A program made the translations under genes and the position numbers. From Enoplosus armatus (Eukaryota > Chordata > Actinopteri > Centrarchiformes > Enoplosidae), in NCBI RefSeq assembly GCF_043641665.1, contig NC_092190.1, positions 21,593,048 to 21,657,047 of the forward strand: a stretch of 64,000 nt of DNA. Reading direction: 5' to 3'. The notes under the pieces are model-generated. The model did no database searches, was not told the origin of the DNA, and worked only from the letters and a program-made list of their open reading frames with translations. Positions 1 to 11,475 of the stretch are shown here, piece by piece. Position 1 is the first letter of the stretch; each line of letters starts with the position of its first letter.

Positions 1-267
1 CAAAGGAAAAAATGTCATTTTAGATTACAAGATAGATCACATCCACATATTCTGTAGTGCTCAATGAAACCTGATGCTGAGATACTTCCTGTGTGTATGT
101 ACAGTATGATATTGTATCTACAAATAACACAGCAAATCTGGGACCAGAGAAAAGGGGATAAAATAATTAAATACAGTCATTTAATAACGTGATAACATAA
201 AGTAACAATCCTTCTATTTAAATCCACACTGACCCTTTTAACCTACCTTTGTTTTACTTCTTGGCAG
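1..267. other. AT-rich non-coding sequence
   Basis: No open frame of note, repeat or splice-flanked segment is visible. The stretch is AT-rich with several taa/att runs and leads directly into a degraded interspersed repeat. Confidence 0.5.
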
Positions 268-573
268 TTGTGGAATATTGTTAAGCACATTTACTCAAGT
301 ACTGTACTTAATTTGAGGTACTTGTACTTTACTTGCGTATGTCATGCTATTTTGTACATCTACTGCACTGCATGTCAGGGGGATATATTCTTTTTACTCC
401 ACTACATTTATTTGACAACTGTTACTTTTGCTGATTGAAGATTTAACATATGAAACACATGGTCGGCTTATGATGTGATGTAGACAATAATACACCACTA
501 AAAGGGGGACTTTCCCTGCATTATATTATTTTACTTTTGATACTTTAAATACATATTGCTGATAATACTTCTG
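268..573 (+). repeat. Interspersed repeat of the 'tactcaagtactgtacttaa' family
   Basis: The stretch carries the hallmark phrases of a very common percomorph repeat: 'tttactcaagtactgtactt', then 'gaggtacttgtactttactt', then 'tttttactccactacattta', and a tail around 'ctgataatactt'. Their order and spacing match the consensus I remember. The middle is diverged, with several small indels, so this is an old non-autonomous copy with no coding capacity. Boundaries are approximate, and I could not identify flanking target duplications. Confidence 0.75.
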
Positions 574-2420
574 GGGTAGCAGTCCAGAAGTGGACAGTGG
601 GCCCATTCTGAGTGGGTCGTGAACTTTTGGGTCAAAAAAAAGGGAAAGGAAAGAAAAACTGTGTGCAAATTTCGTGGAACAGCGCTTTTATTTTGAAGTG
701 CCATTAGCGGTGGCCTACAGCAATACAAGCAGCCTATAGGATGGCGGCTCTGTCAATCATGTGGCCCTCGTTGACTGTAACAGCCTCTGGAGTCTCAGCT
801 GCTTATGGCAGAGCTCCCTCCACAGCAGATTATGCAGTGAAGTTCAGCCCTTAGTTGAAACCTATCTTGAAAACAACTTTTCCTCTCTTCATCATTTCTA
901 GCACAGCAGCTGCTGCATTGCTCTGTTCTTTTTATCAGGCCAATTTAAATGTTGTGTTAAATCGTTTTAGTAGCCTGAATAAACCTAAATGAGTTGCTAC
1001 TGCTATGGCAATGCTTTGGATGTTTGTTTTAAGCCCTAATTGCGCTCTCTTGCTGCAATGCGTTCTTTTTTTATGAAGCTTCAAGACGTTGTGCTGAATT
1101 ATTTTGAGTTTTCATTTTGGAAATTAATTGAAGGGCAGCACAGTTTTTAACACTGTCTCTTCACAGGGAGGAGGGTGTTAGGTTGTGTGGACCATGACCT
1201 GATGTCTGAGGGAACCTTTGGACCCTGAAGCTAAACCAGTTGGGAACTACTGCTGTTGCCCAATTTGAGACATTTCCAGTCTGCAAAACAGCCCAATAGT
1301 GCAATTATTTGACCAATAACGCCTCCTGTCATCCACAGTTTTGAATGTTAGAAAGCGGCCATGTGGTCGTCCACAATTAGCCACAGATGTACATGTCGTT
1401 ACTGGGGTGGTTGGAGTCTCGTAAATATTGTAGTTATAATCTGAAGATGATCAGTCACACAACTTAATTTGCCCGCTGAGGGTGAAATCACATATTGACA
1501 CAGGTGTCAAAATATTGCCTAAGTCATATCTCCTACAGCGCTCATTAAATAAATTCCAGACTAGACCTACTTGGCAAAACCCTTGTAGTGTAAGCTAATG
1601 CACTGACGAGGCCGTTTACAAGCTGGCAGCTATAATGTGAAAAGCATTACAGTGTTCATATTTCTGGGTTGATATATACTGTATCTCTAATTTATTTATA
1701 TTACATATATAAACACGGCTCACCTTTTCTTCAGCCTTGACACACATGTAGGATGTTGGCTGATAGGGTTTCTGTCTTTTCCCATGACAGCATGATGTGT
1801 ACACATTTATTTAGAGTATGAGAACGCTGCGCGTCCAGGATTTGTGGGGAAGTCCCTCTTTGGCTATATTGGGGAGTGTGTCTGCTTACAGACATACCAA
1901 AGCATCGGGGCATTTAATCCTGTCTACCCATTCAAATAAGTATTGTTGTATGCCAAGCCACTCTTACACAAGTCAGTTTTAATGGGTTCGGTGGAATGTA
2001 TCCAGTGATGATCTTAGGCTATCTGTTACTGAGTGAGTAGCTTCTGTTTGTCGATGCTGTAACGGACACCGGCTTATTGCACACACGCACGCAAACGTAA
2101 ACATTCCCACGCAAGAAACACGCATGCACCTTGACATACTGTCCTGGTCGTGCCCTCCAGCCTCACAGCTGAACAGAGGATTTGGCAGAAGTGAATGTAT
2201 CGTTTTAATAAAAATAATGAAGATGAATTACTTTTTGTTCTGAAGAGAGTCGTGAGCAGCATTTCATGTTTTGTTTCTTTTTTGCCTTAAGGTCTCTTCT
2301 AGCAGGGTGGCTTCCACAGTCTCCGGCACTCCCATTAAATGGAGTTGTTAAAATCAAACTGAAATCTCTGCCTCATCTCAAAGGGCCTGTCATCGGCTGC
2401 GTGATGTAGAGTTTTTAATT
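574..2420. other. Unique non-coding sequence, no gene recognised
   Basis: Only short open frames occur, the longest about 65 codons on either strand, without recognisable domains or good splice flanks. A segment near 1180-1255 ('ggaccctgaagctaaaccag', then 'gttgggaactactg') resembles a fragment of a common fish repeat, but too little remains to name it. Confidence 0.5.
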
Positions 2421-2945
2421 TCAAGATTCAAGGACTTTATTTGTCAAATGCACATGTAGGATGTGCACCGTAATGAAAATGAAATGGCAATTCACAAAGA
2501 GATAAACAGAACATTATTCTGGGGGGGTTCCTGGTGAGATTAGTGTTCACACGCCCGATGGCCCGAGGAAAGAGGCTGTGTCTTTCTGCTTTGGCTGCGT
2601 GAGGCGTTTGCCTGGATCAGCCCGCTGTTGGGGTGGTGAGGATCCTGAGGTTTGTGTTGTCTCCTTCACACGCCACCAGCGAATCTTTTGGTTCTTTATT
2701 GTTTTTAGCCCCCCCCCCGCCGAGTTGGGAGTTCGCTACGTTCCACAAGCTCTTTTAGCTAATAATATAAAGGTATTAATCATGTGTTCTTCCTGAGCCC
2801 GGAGTGCGGCCCGCAGCTTCAGGTGAGCGACTGGTCGGTGGTCATTCCTGCAGGCTGGAGCAGCTTTCTTAGGCTCAGGGACAATAGTGGATCTCTTGGA
2901 GCAGGTGGGAACCATGGACTTGGCCATGAGGAGGATGAGTATTGT
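2421..2945 (+). repeat. Teleost repeat with 'tgatggcccgaggaaagagg' signature
   Basis: It begins with 'gattcaaggactttatttgt' followed by 'aatgcacatgtaggatgtgc', typical of a widespread fish repeat whose head is an ATTCAAGGACTTTATT-like phrase. About 140 bp later comes 'gatggcccgaggaaagaggc', then 'ggatcctgagg', characteristic of the body of this repeat class. A final part (about 2820-2945) reads 'ggtcattcctgcaggctgga' and 'ggtgggaaccatggacttgg', which I also associate with fish interspersed repeats. The 72-codon frame at 2578-2796 falls inside and is not a gene. A C9-10 run near 2710 marks likely slippage. Confidence 0.6.
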
Positions 2946-3143
2946 GGTGAATACAAACAGACAACCTTAACTTGTGGATAGAAGAAGGTCCCATCATATG
3001 ATATGGAGTCATCTTTACTCCAAGCCCAATTTAATTTTGTAGTCATTTCTGAGAAAAACAACACATTGCCCAGCAAACTGAAACCACTGCCCTGCCTCTG
3101 AGACTTCTAAGTGATACTATAATAAAAACGACATTAAAAGAGT

Positions 3144-3320
3144 GTCAGTGTTGGGCAGAATACAGAATTTAGTGCCTGAATACTGAATACCTCATCCTTA
3201 AATGTAATTAGTGATGTACTCTGTAATAACAGTGAAAACATACTCAATCTCCTTTAATGTTCTAAATAGCCTCAGCTGTAGCCTTAGCCTTGGCTTTGTG
3301 TGCGGAAAGTGCTGTAGTCA
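3144..3320 (+). repeat. Probable degraded interspersed repeat ('cagtgttgggcag' type)
   Basis: The start 'gtcagtgttgggcagaatac' followed by 'aatgtaattagtgatgtact' resembles the fish repeat class beginning CAGTGTTGGG with GTAATNAGTAATGTA further in. The downstream phrase 'gccttagccttggctttgtg' is also familiar from fish repeats. It is diverged and I am not certain that both parts belong to one element. Confidence 0.45.
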
Positions 3321-4299
3321 TAAGGATCAATCTTCTGGATACCATAAAGGTTTGTACAGTATTTCACAACAACAATCCACCCAATATTTGTGAAGACAGA
3401 CCACTTGACCAACGGGAATTGACATCAGAGCCATATTGCAAGTGTCGGCAAGAGGTTTTATAAACCTCTTGAATTTTGGAAAATTCTTCGAGTAATGGAA
3501 AAAAGACAATGGGTCACGCAAAGTTTGTCATCCCTCCTGTCACGCAGCATATACGCAATATGCATATTTATACAATATGTGTATATACATGGCTTTGATT
3601 AGGGCCCAGCGTGACACCACACATGGCGCTGATCTGATCGGGAGTGTGCTGGTTGGCCTCAGTCGCATGTTGGACGCCTCACAAGCACTGGCTTGCCAAA
3701 TCTCTGGGTTTCACTCCTACAAACAGCCGACTTGGGGGATTTGGTTCCCCAGTAATTGTTGTGTGCGATCATCGCTGGGTTCTCCCCTGCTTTTTGCCAT
3801 GCCCAAGTGGCCATTGTTGTAGTGTTGTTCCAAAGCTGTAATCACAGGCAGATGGCCGCGGGCCTTGCCGCTAGATCTTGACGGGGCTTTCCCCATACAA
3901 ATGAGTGAGATCTGCTCAGAGGGAAGTGTGATGTAAGGTGTTTGCTAAGAAGGATGCTTATTTCTCAGTTCAGAAATTTTGAATGTTGGGTTTGATACAT
4001 TGCCACTTGGCTATGAATACATTTTTGGGAAGGATCGTAGCTAGTCTGGTCAGTCTTCCAAACCGACAGTGTCACTAAATGTTACATTTAGTGTTCCTCA
4101 CCAAGATGCATTGTGTTAAACATATTTCCTTCCTCGTAAAACATTTGCAAAGCTGATCAGCTAGCTCCTTTCTTGCCTTCGTTGGCGTATTGCAACGTTT
4201 CATGGTTTGCGACTGCTGCCAACTGTCAACAGTCAGTGGAATAGCGCAAGTATGTGTATGTATATATGTACTATTGTCCATGGTACAAACAAAGCAGGG
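3321..4299. other. Unique non-coding sequence
   Basis: Two overlapping short plus-strand frames (81 codons at 3577-3822, 65 codons at 3644-3841) occur in a slightly GC-richer patch. They compete with each other, match no family I know and lack plausible splice sites. I see no gene. Confidence 0.5.
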
Positions 4300-4372
4300 A
4301 CCCACTTCTAAAAATATTGCTCCATGGCGCCACTAGTTGCTAAAAACCCAACAGGGTACCTTTAATATGGGA
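4300..4372. repeat. Possible short repeat fragment around 'atggcgccactagttgc'
   Basis: The phrase 'ctccatggcgccactagttg' followed by 'acagggtacctttaatatgg' resembles the end of a fish repeat that finishes in GGTACCTTTAA. A weaker relative ('gcgccactcgctggctaaat') lies at about 19498. This is only a similarity to a remembered consensus. Confidence 0.35.
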
Positions 4373-4400
4373 CCCAGCACCATGAGGAGGCCATATCATG

Positions 4401-5998
4401 AACCTTACAAACGTATGAACCCAAAACTCCTGTCCACACAGAGCCATTCACAGTGATGTCACTGGGACAAAGTTTGCATCCTTCACAGTCTCTGTTCACC
4501 ACAGACTCTGAACTGGCCTTTTCACTCTCTCAGCTGGTCTTGCCGTCGTGTTTGTTAGCTTTGCTGGCCACAAAGCAGGTTGGGTTCAGCTTCAACTGAC
4601 AAAACAATGAAATGCAATCAAACTTTGTGGCTTGTAACAACTTACGACAGATCGCATGTGTGGATTATCACTCAAGCAGAGCTGGAGTTGCTTAAACAGT
4701 CATCAAGCCCAGAGCCACACAATTCATAGAAGTACACGGAACACGTCCCACAAGCCTGAGGGAAATTAGTGGATTCGATCCCACACTCGTAAATTACAGT
4801 CAAACTGAGAGCGAAAAATGCCACATTTGTTTGATTACATGCGGCCACATGTGGGATGTTTTGATGGCCCAATCAAAATATTTTTCCATGATATCTGTGG
4901 TGGCAATATGTTTGTGGAATGACTCCAGCGCACACAGAGAAAAATGTAGGTGGAAGGCATCAACGGTTTCCCTGAAAATGATTGTGTCCTGACAGAGAAA
5001 AACAGAGAAACTGCCAACGCACTGAACTCTTTCTCCATGAAAGTTTCAAAACACTCTCACAGCCCCCTCTCTGTTACGCTTTTTTAACTCATCTCCTTTT
5101 ACAAGCGCACTCTTGTTTTCTTCTCAGTCCTCTGTCTCATCTGATCTTTAAGAGATCATGGAATTATGTAACAGATAATTGGACTATGTAATTGGACGGT
5201 GGTTTGACTAATAATTTCGGTTTCGGTGAGTGTTTTTCTTCTAAAATTACCCATGTCTGAGCTCCTTCTCAGCCTGGTTATTTCCTGCTAACCTGCTGGT
5301 GAAGCTCTTCCATTCCTCTCCACCATTTCTGGACAGGCAAAGAGGCCGATCTGCCAAGAGCTAAGGGGAACTAAGGCCAAGGAGTGGCCAAGGAAAGAGC
5401 GCACTGAAGTGCCTAAAATGAAGCCATGTGAGGTCAGGTGTGGGAATCCCTCCCAGTATGAAGCGGGGCGGGAGAGAGCAGTGACAGAAGGAGGGGTGTG
5501 GGCCGTGACATTCCAGGAAAGGTGAAGTCAGAGTTACAAAAGGATTTGTGGACACGGGAAAAGTGAGAGAAAAACAGGGAACAGAACACCAAAAGCATCA
5601 AAAGCTATTAAGAAGCTAAATTATTTTTCTAGAGGAGCAATAAAAGGTATTCAGCATTCCCACGCTGAATCACAGAATCTGATTCCAACCCACACATCCA
5701 TTTGGCCACGAGACACCTCAGTGTTCCTTCACCACTCCCTGTTTCACCTCCAAGAAAAAAAGAACACTTGATATCATTTGTCTAATGAGCTATGACTCAG
5801 TTTGAAAATGTAAATATGAAACCCATTTACACTCTAAAAGTCTTTTATTGCTGTCACTCTTTCCCCCTTTCACCCTTTACTCCTCCCTCATACTGTGCTG
5901 ATTTGGACAGGAGAGAGAAAAGAATGATGAGGACAAAGTCATGAGAAAATGAAATGATCCATTAAGAGGGGGGCCCCAGAGGGGCTAATTATGCATAA
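4401..5998. other. Unique non-coding sequence
   Basis: No recognisable protein, RNA gene or repeat. A G/A-rich stretch at about 5330-5580 is open in several minus-strand triplets but has no domain features. The 67- and 69-codon frames at 4835-5038 and 4982-5191 run on opposite strands and look fortuitous. Confidence 0.5.
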
Positions 5999-6012
5999 AT
6001 ATATATATATAT
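5999..6012. repeat. (AT)7 microsatellite
   Basis: Seven uninterrupted AT units directly precede a LINE/SINE-tail-like fragment. Confidence 0.85.
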
Positions 6013-6125
6013 GATTGACCTTATTGTCCCTGTAGGGAAATTTGTCTTGGACTCACATGCTGCACACATATAGCTGCCTCCATACTAGCAGTAAATAATA
6101 ACAAACAGCATATAAACAAAACAGC
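6013..6125 (+). repeat. Fragment of a 'ttattgtccctgtagggaaa' repeat tail
   Basis: The sequence 'gattgaccttattgtccctg' followed by 'tagggaaatttgtcttgg' matches the common fish motif TTTATTGATCCCCNNGGGGAAATT found in many LINE/SINE-related repeats. The remaining sequence ('aataataacaaacagcatat') is compatible with such a tail. The copy is short, non-coding and truncated. Confidence 0.6.
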
Positions 6126-6688
6126 TCGTACTGTAGCAAATCATTTACTGCTTGGTGCTGAAGCCTACATAACCAGCGCCTAAGCAACATGTATCCCATC
6201 TCACACGAGCAGCACTCTTAAAGGCCTAAATTAAAAAAGCAATGCAGCGAGTGACGTCAGCGGCACAGAAGCATCCACGTGTTCAATCTGCGTGAACTTC
6301 AACCTCCGTATGGGCGTAACTGTCCCCCTGCCCATCACACTGAAACTGAAGGCATTAATCAGTCACTGTGGATGTAGTTGGTTAGTCACAAATAAGACTT
6401 GAAGCGCAAACAAAGAATGCAGGTGATGCACAGTGACGTGAGTCTTTACAGTCAGTGTGGCGGATGTCGAAAACCCTTCAAATAACACTTCCAATAAAGG
6501 AACAATGAAGTCACAATGCAAGGTGCGAGCATTAGAAATGATCATTTATTGGGCAATATGTTTTGCCTGCCTGTGTGCTCTGCTGCTGACATTGTGTACC
6601 AAGCTGAACAGAAAACAAATTCCACCATCATGTGGCCTTTTAAAGTGAAGTGAAATTATACGTGGCTTGACTATAAGCTGTGTAACTA

Positions 6689-6690
<2 letters not shown>
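6126..6690. other. Unique non-coding sequence
   Basis: Contains a 63-codon plus-strand frame (6457-6648) without recognisable features. No splice-flanked or repeat structure was identified. Confidence 0.5.

Positions 6691-6750
<60 letters not shown>
6691..6750. repeat. (GT)30 microsatellite
   Basis: Thirty perfect GT units, the longest pure dinucleotide array in the window. The poly-histidine/threonine frame on the minus strand here is the translation of the repeat and not a gene. Confidence 0.98.
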
Positions 6751-6751
<1 letters not shown>

Positions 6752-8448
6752 GCTTACTGAGCACATAGCCGAAGAGAGCAGGTTTCATGGGTGGCTGTGG
6801 TCAGGTGTGTTAATCGGCCCTGCACGCCAGCCGCTCACCCACGTTTTAATTATGTGGCCTGATTAGACCTCCGCTCAGTAATGTGTGGGTAAACACAGAC
6901 AAGGCTCGACTGACATCTCCCTCACTGCTGCAACTTTTCTCTGCAACATTCTCATAATTCATTTGACTCAGTGTTGGCCTTTACTGTCACCTGTCCTTGT
7001 TAGAGAGCGCTTCAGAAAATCATTTTGTTGGCCGTCTAGTGTGTTTAAGAGCTAGGATAACTTGCTGTCCTACCGTATTGTTTTATATCACAGAACTCTA
7101 TATTTCATTCTACATGAAAGAAAAAACGTCTCCCCTCTTGTCCTCCATCTCACACTCTCTCCATGGCTTTTCTCTTTTCCTCTCTGTTTCTGGACCATAA
7201 ATCTTTCGGTCTGTCTAAGTGGATCCTGGGCGTTTGTCCCAGCCCGACTGCCGTTCTCCCGGGGTATTTATGAAGCCTTTGTACTCATTTATCACACCAT
7301 GACACGGTCTCCTCGACAAAGAAAATCAGTCCTTAATATTAATGGAATTTCAGTATGATATACTGCAGCCATTCATTTCTATCTGTAAATACGCTGTACG
7401 ACCTCCACTGAGAGAACGAAGGAATTTATATCTAAGCACCTCTCAAGAGCTCCTTTCAGACATGCATACTTAACAGTGCTAGCATCTATGTGTTAAAGAA
7501 AGGCTTATGGCATTCAGACATACCTGTCTCCATTACGTACATGTTCCATTATTCTTCTAATGACAAGACCTTTACGGATTGTGCTGCAATGCTTGTGCTG
7601 GGTATTTAGTCCCCTTTCCTTCTCACCAAGATGGCCGCCCTGCTCGAGAACTGTTGTCAACAGCTCAGTGTTTCATATAGTAGATAAAAGATTCTGCTGC
7701 CCGCCATGCCCAAGCATTGTTTAAGGTTTTGACTGTGAGATTGTGACTGTCATAGTTAACTAAATGCCCCCCTATCTCCACCTGCTCGTTGCTCTCTTTG
7801 CCCGTCGGTATGTCAGCAGCTGTCTGTCAAGGTGCCCCACTACTCATATCAAGTGCATGTTTACAGTGTTACATTTCTGATTTAATGTTAGTGTGTTATA
7901 GTGCACTTGGCAAACAAGTTGGCTAGCCATTGTGCTGAACTAACTTGGTGAGCATTGCGTGAGGGAGACGCAGTAAAACATGAGGACATTCACTGAGTCA
8001 CATCTCTTACGCTTCAGATTCAAACGTGAGAGTCGCTCCACCTTTAAAAGCTGAATAATTCAAAAACCAAAGAGGCTCTTATCTAATGCTGTCATTGCAA
8101 CATAACAGCATCTGAACAGCAAGCAGACATTAGAATAATAATGCTGAGCTGGCGTTTTGGCAGGCCACTCGCTATCTGTTCTGGATTGAGTTTATATAAG
8201 TGGAGGGGGTCAGGCGTCAGCCACTGTATAAGTCTGGGTTTACACTGAGAGAGGCACAATGGAAACTGTCTCTCCCTGCGTTCAACATCCTTAGCGTGCA
8301 GATTGCAGTCTCTGCATGTCCAAAATGACTCCTGTACGGTGCAATTAAAGCTTTGTTGGAAGGACTACTTCATACAAACACCCTAAAATACACTGTGAGT
8401 TTTACAATGTTACGCTCCATTTTTAAAAACCAGTGAAACTGGCTCGAA
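6751..8448. other. Unique non-coding sequence
   Basis: A 98-codon plus-strand frame (7062-7358) overlaps a second frame and has no recognisable domain. A TATATAAG box at 8193-8200 has no supporting first exon. No repeat is recognised. Confidence 0.5.
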
Positions 8449-9534
8449 TCAAAAATGAATTGCCTTGTAGTTCATCCAAGAAGCCTCGAAGGTAAACACT
8501 GGCTTAGCAGAGTCAATATTTACTGCATTCGAGGCCGTTATTTCAACAGGCCGGGCACTGCGGGGCCACGGCTCGACCCCTCTCACTCTCTGGAGCCTGT
8601 CGCCGTGTTGTTTAGCTCTTGAGCACTGTGCTGCAGTCAACCCTTGAACTCGGGTCACACATGTGCCGACATATTCTATTTGCCTCTTTTGATAAACGGT
8701 GATCGCGACGAGAGATTGTCACTTAGCAACCACAGTCAACAGGACCCGTGTCAGAAGAGTACAGTGCGATTGCCAGAAGTGGCTTTTTGCATTTGCCATT
8801 TACACTCGCAGAATTTCCATCCAATCGCTTTGTGTGTAATACGTTATCCGTGTTATCATTGGCTCTGGGTACAAGAACCCCCGATGACAAATATGGTTGC
8901 ACAATCAGATTGTAGCAGAGTGGATATAAACTGCGTCCAAGTTAAGCATGCAAACTTGGAGTCTGCTTACAGCCGACTGTGGCACTGTGGAGATTTTTCC
9001 GATACGTCAGCGTGATTTCTGTCAGGAGATTTAACCATCTTAAGAGCCAATTAGAGACGTTGGCTGTTTTATTTTGAAGGAATCCAAATCTTTTAGTTTC
9101 ATCAAAGTTTCCCATATGCTTGCTCAGCATTAGTAACAGATGTCCCTAACCGAGAGCACAGAGTGGCTGATGATGTGACCAGGGGCAGATGTCGTATGTT
9201 ACAACTTCCTGAATATAATGACCCTGGCTTAAATGTCATTATCTTAACTCTCTGTGGCATTTCGCTCTCAATCGGTTTACAATGGAAGTGCACAGCGGTT
9301 TACCTTATACTGGCCTTTAGCTGTGGGAGGGTGAAAAAGGTTTCATCAGCATTATGTGAGTGTGAGGCTTTCAGTTGTCATACTGTGTTTTGTCGCTGGT
9401 ATCATGAGCGCCATGTTTACTGCCGGAAAGGCATGAGAGAATCATTAGCCGGAGCAAAAAGCAATCGCACACCTGTCAATTACCGGATAAAGCTGGTGCT
9501 GTTCTATATTTTCCAACAAACAATTCAATTATAG
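8449..9534 (+). other. Stop-poor non-coding stretch, function unknown
   Basis: Two 123-codon open segments (8644-9015 and 9163-9534) lie in the same plus-strand frame, separated by about 147 bp containing three in-frame stops (9013, 9052, 9100). Both begin at non-ATG codons. Translations are cysteine- and histidine-rich with no motif I recognise, and minus-strand frames of about 60-70 codons overlap both. I see no strong acceptor or donor flanks. It may be chance, a conserved non-coding element, or a decayed coding fragment. I do not call a gene. Confidence 0.3.
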
Positions 9535-9986
9535 AAGCTTTCAGAAGTTTCAGTCAGTTATATGAGCGAGCAGCAGTGAACAATGCGATCGGACATACCT
9601 GCACCTCAATGCAGAAATGACTTAGACCTGGAACCTGAGTCCTCCGTAATCTGGGATGTGCATGTGTGTAACCCTAACCCTCAGAAGCCTGGACAATGTT
9701 ATAATCAGTTACTTTTTAACCAACAAAACATTATAAAATGGTTATAATAGTATTAAGTATTATAACTATCCCTGAGTGGATAGGTCTGTTCGTTCTAATG
9801 CCTATAAGGCACCGACATTAGCCAGAAACAGCCGTGTGCCCATTCACCACCATGTGGTTGTGTATGTTTAGTCAAATGTATTTGTGTGTTTTCTTTTGTT
9901 TTCAGGGGGAGTGGGTGCATGTTTCATAAAGTTATTTGTGTTTTTTAATGTATTTTTTTTGTGTGAGTGATCCCGTAAATGATTAC
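9535..9986. other. Unique non-coding sequence
   Basis: AT-rich towards the end. A 'taaccctaaccct' run at about 9670 is two telomere-like units and too short to mean anything. Confidence 0.5.
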
Positions 9987-10004
9987 TTTTTTTTTTTTTT
10001 TTTT
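9987..10004. repeat. Poly-T (18) tract
   Basis: Eighteen consecutive T bases followed by AAAGG. It could be the poly-A tail of a minus-strand retroposon, but no element body is recognised next to it. Confidence 0.9.
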
Positions 10005-11214
10005 AAAGGTCAATACAAACCTTTGAAAGGCAAATGATTTATGTCTATAAGACTGACTCCTTCTTAGTCTGTGATATTAAATGGGGAATGCTCATGCAGG
10101 TCTATAATGGGAGGAGTGGATGTTTGTTTTTTTTATATCATTATCACTAAATCTGTGGTATCGCCTCATCCTGCCACACTCTTCCGATTCAGTTTTCAGT
10201 TTCATTTCTTGCCGCTGCTCTCTCAGTTCCTCGCCTCTCCTCTACCTCATGAGAAAAGGAGAACTTTCAACCTGGACTTCTTTGTTTGAACATGTCCAAT
10301 GTGCAATTATGCTGGATCATTTGTTCTTGTTACGTGGGTGGTAAGTAGGAGTGCCGCTCAGCTAATTATAGATGTGGGTGCTCACGGGTTCGGGGCATGA
10401 TAGGGTCCCTTGGAGTCTACGATGAAAAAAATAATAATAATCCAAATGAGGCTATGCCAAGGGTGTGTGTGCATCCTGCATACGTTCATGTGAGAGCGAG
10501 TCTTTTCGTAAGCCTCAGAGAGCGCATGCAGTCGCTCTGACTTAAAGAATCCAGTTCTAGTCTGTCTCTCCTACGTCCTCATTTCCCAATCTGTCATCGC
10601 TCTACCTCGTTCCAGCTCTCGCCTTTCTTTCTCAGCAGTCTCTGTCTCCACTGGCCTTTTGGCTCCGTGTGTCTGTCACGTACAGAGACTATGTGGCAAA
10701 GAGGCTCCATCCTGAGGGATCTTAAAACTTTTCTCACCCGAACAAAGGCTGGTGCTGTCAGAAAGTACTGTGGCTATTCAGTTTCTGTGTCACCCAAGCT
10801 TTTATATGGCACTGTTATGAAGAAGCCACTAAACAATGGCCACATCACAGCTTGTCTGGTTATACAGCGCGGGGTAAAGTGTAGGTCAGGCCTAAAGCTA
10901 AAAGATCTGAGCTGGCCACTGACACCGACAAATTCACATTCATTGTAGTTATTGTAATGTACGTTTTTAAGGGCAGTGTAACGCAACACCAGCCAGGTTT
11001 TTGCAGTGCAACACACATCTTGTTAGCGGCAGTTAATACTCTGCTCGGACAGATCTGTTGCAGCATTTGTTGGACATTTTTTGTGATGCAGTCAAATGAG
11101 GTTTGTTCGTAATCAGTCCCTCTTGTTAGTCTAAATCATTGGTCAGGTTAGACGTGTGCAGGCCCCATATTTGGGACCCATGGAGTCACACTGTTTATTC
11201 TAATTAAAAACAAA
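10005..11214. other. Unique non-coding sequence
   Basis: Includes a pyrimidine-rich patch (10555-10680) and a 93-codon frame at 10667-10948 without known features. No exon could be supported. Confidence 0.5.
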
Positions 11215-11475
11215 ATTAGAGGAATCAACATATTTTTGGGAAATATACTTCTTTACTGTCTTGCCAAGAGTTAGTTAGAAGATCGATACCACTCACATAT
11301 CTGCACGGTAAATATGAAGCTACAGCCAGCAACCAGTTAGTTTAGCATAGCATAAAGACTGGAAGCAGAGCTAGCCTGGCTCTGTCGGAAATCCACCAAC
11401 CAGCACGTTTACAGCTCACTAAGAACAATACATGAAGTGTAAAAACACTTTTGCGAGGGCTCACGTGTCGGGCAG
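11215..11475 (-). repeat. 'aagctaagctaa' repeat, copy 1 (minus strand)
   Basis: Read on the minus strand this is the familiar percomorph repeat ending in TCTCGGCAAGAAAG...AATATATTTCCCAAAA. On the plus strand the ordered phrases are 'atatttttgggaaatatact', 'cttgccaagagttagttaga', 'gatcgataccactcacat', 'ggtaaatatgaagctacagc', 'agcatagcataaagactgga' and 'gctagcctggctctgtc'. It extends past copies 2 and 3 into 'atccaccaaccagcacg' and 'gaagtgtaaaaacac', so it is the most complete of the three. It is non-coding and moderately diverged. Confidence 0.8.

Noticed and set aside
9163..9534. 123-codon open frame
   Set aside because: Starts at GTG, matches no family and has no signal of coding use. Kept only as part of a stop-poor region.
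9670..9684. Interstitial telomere-like 'taaccctaaccct'
   Set aside because: Only two units, which is expected by chance.
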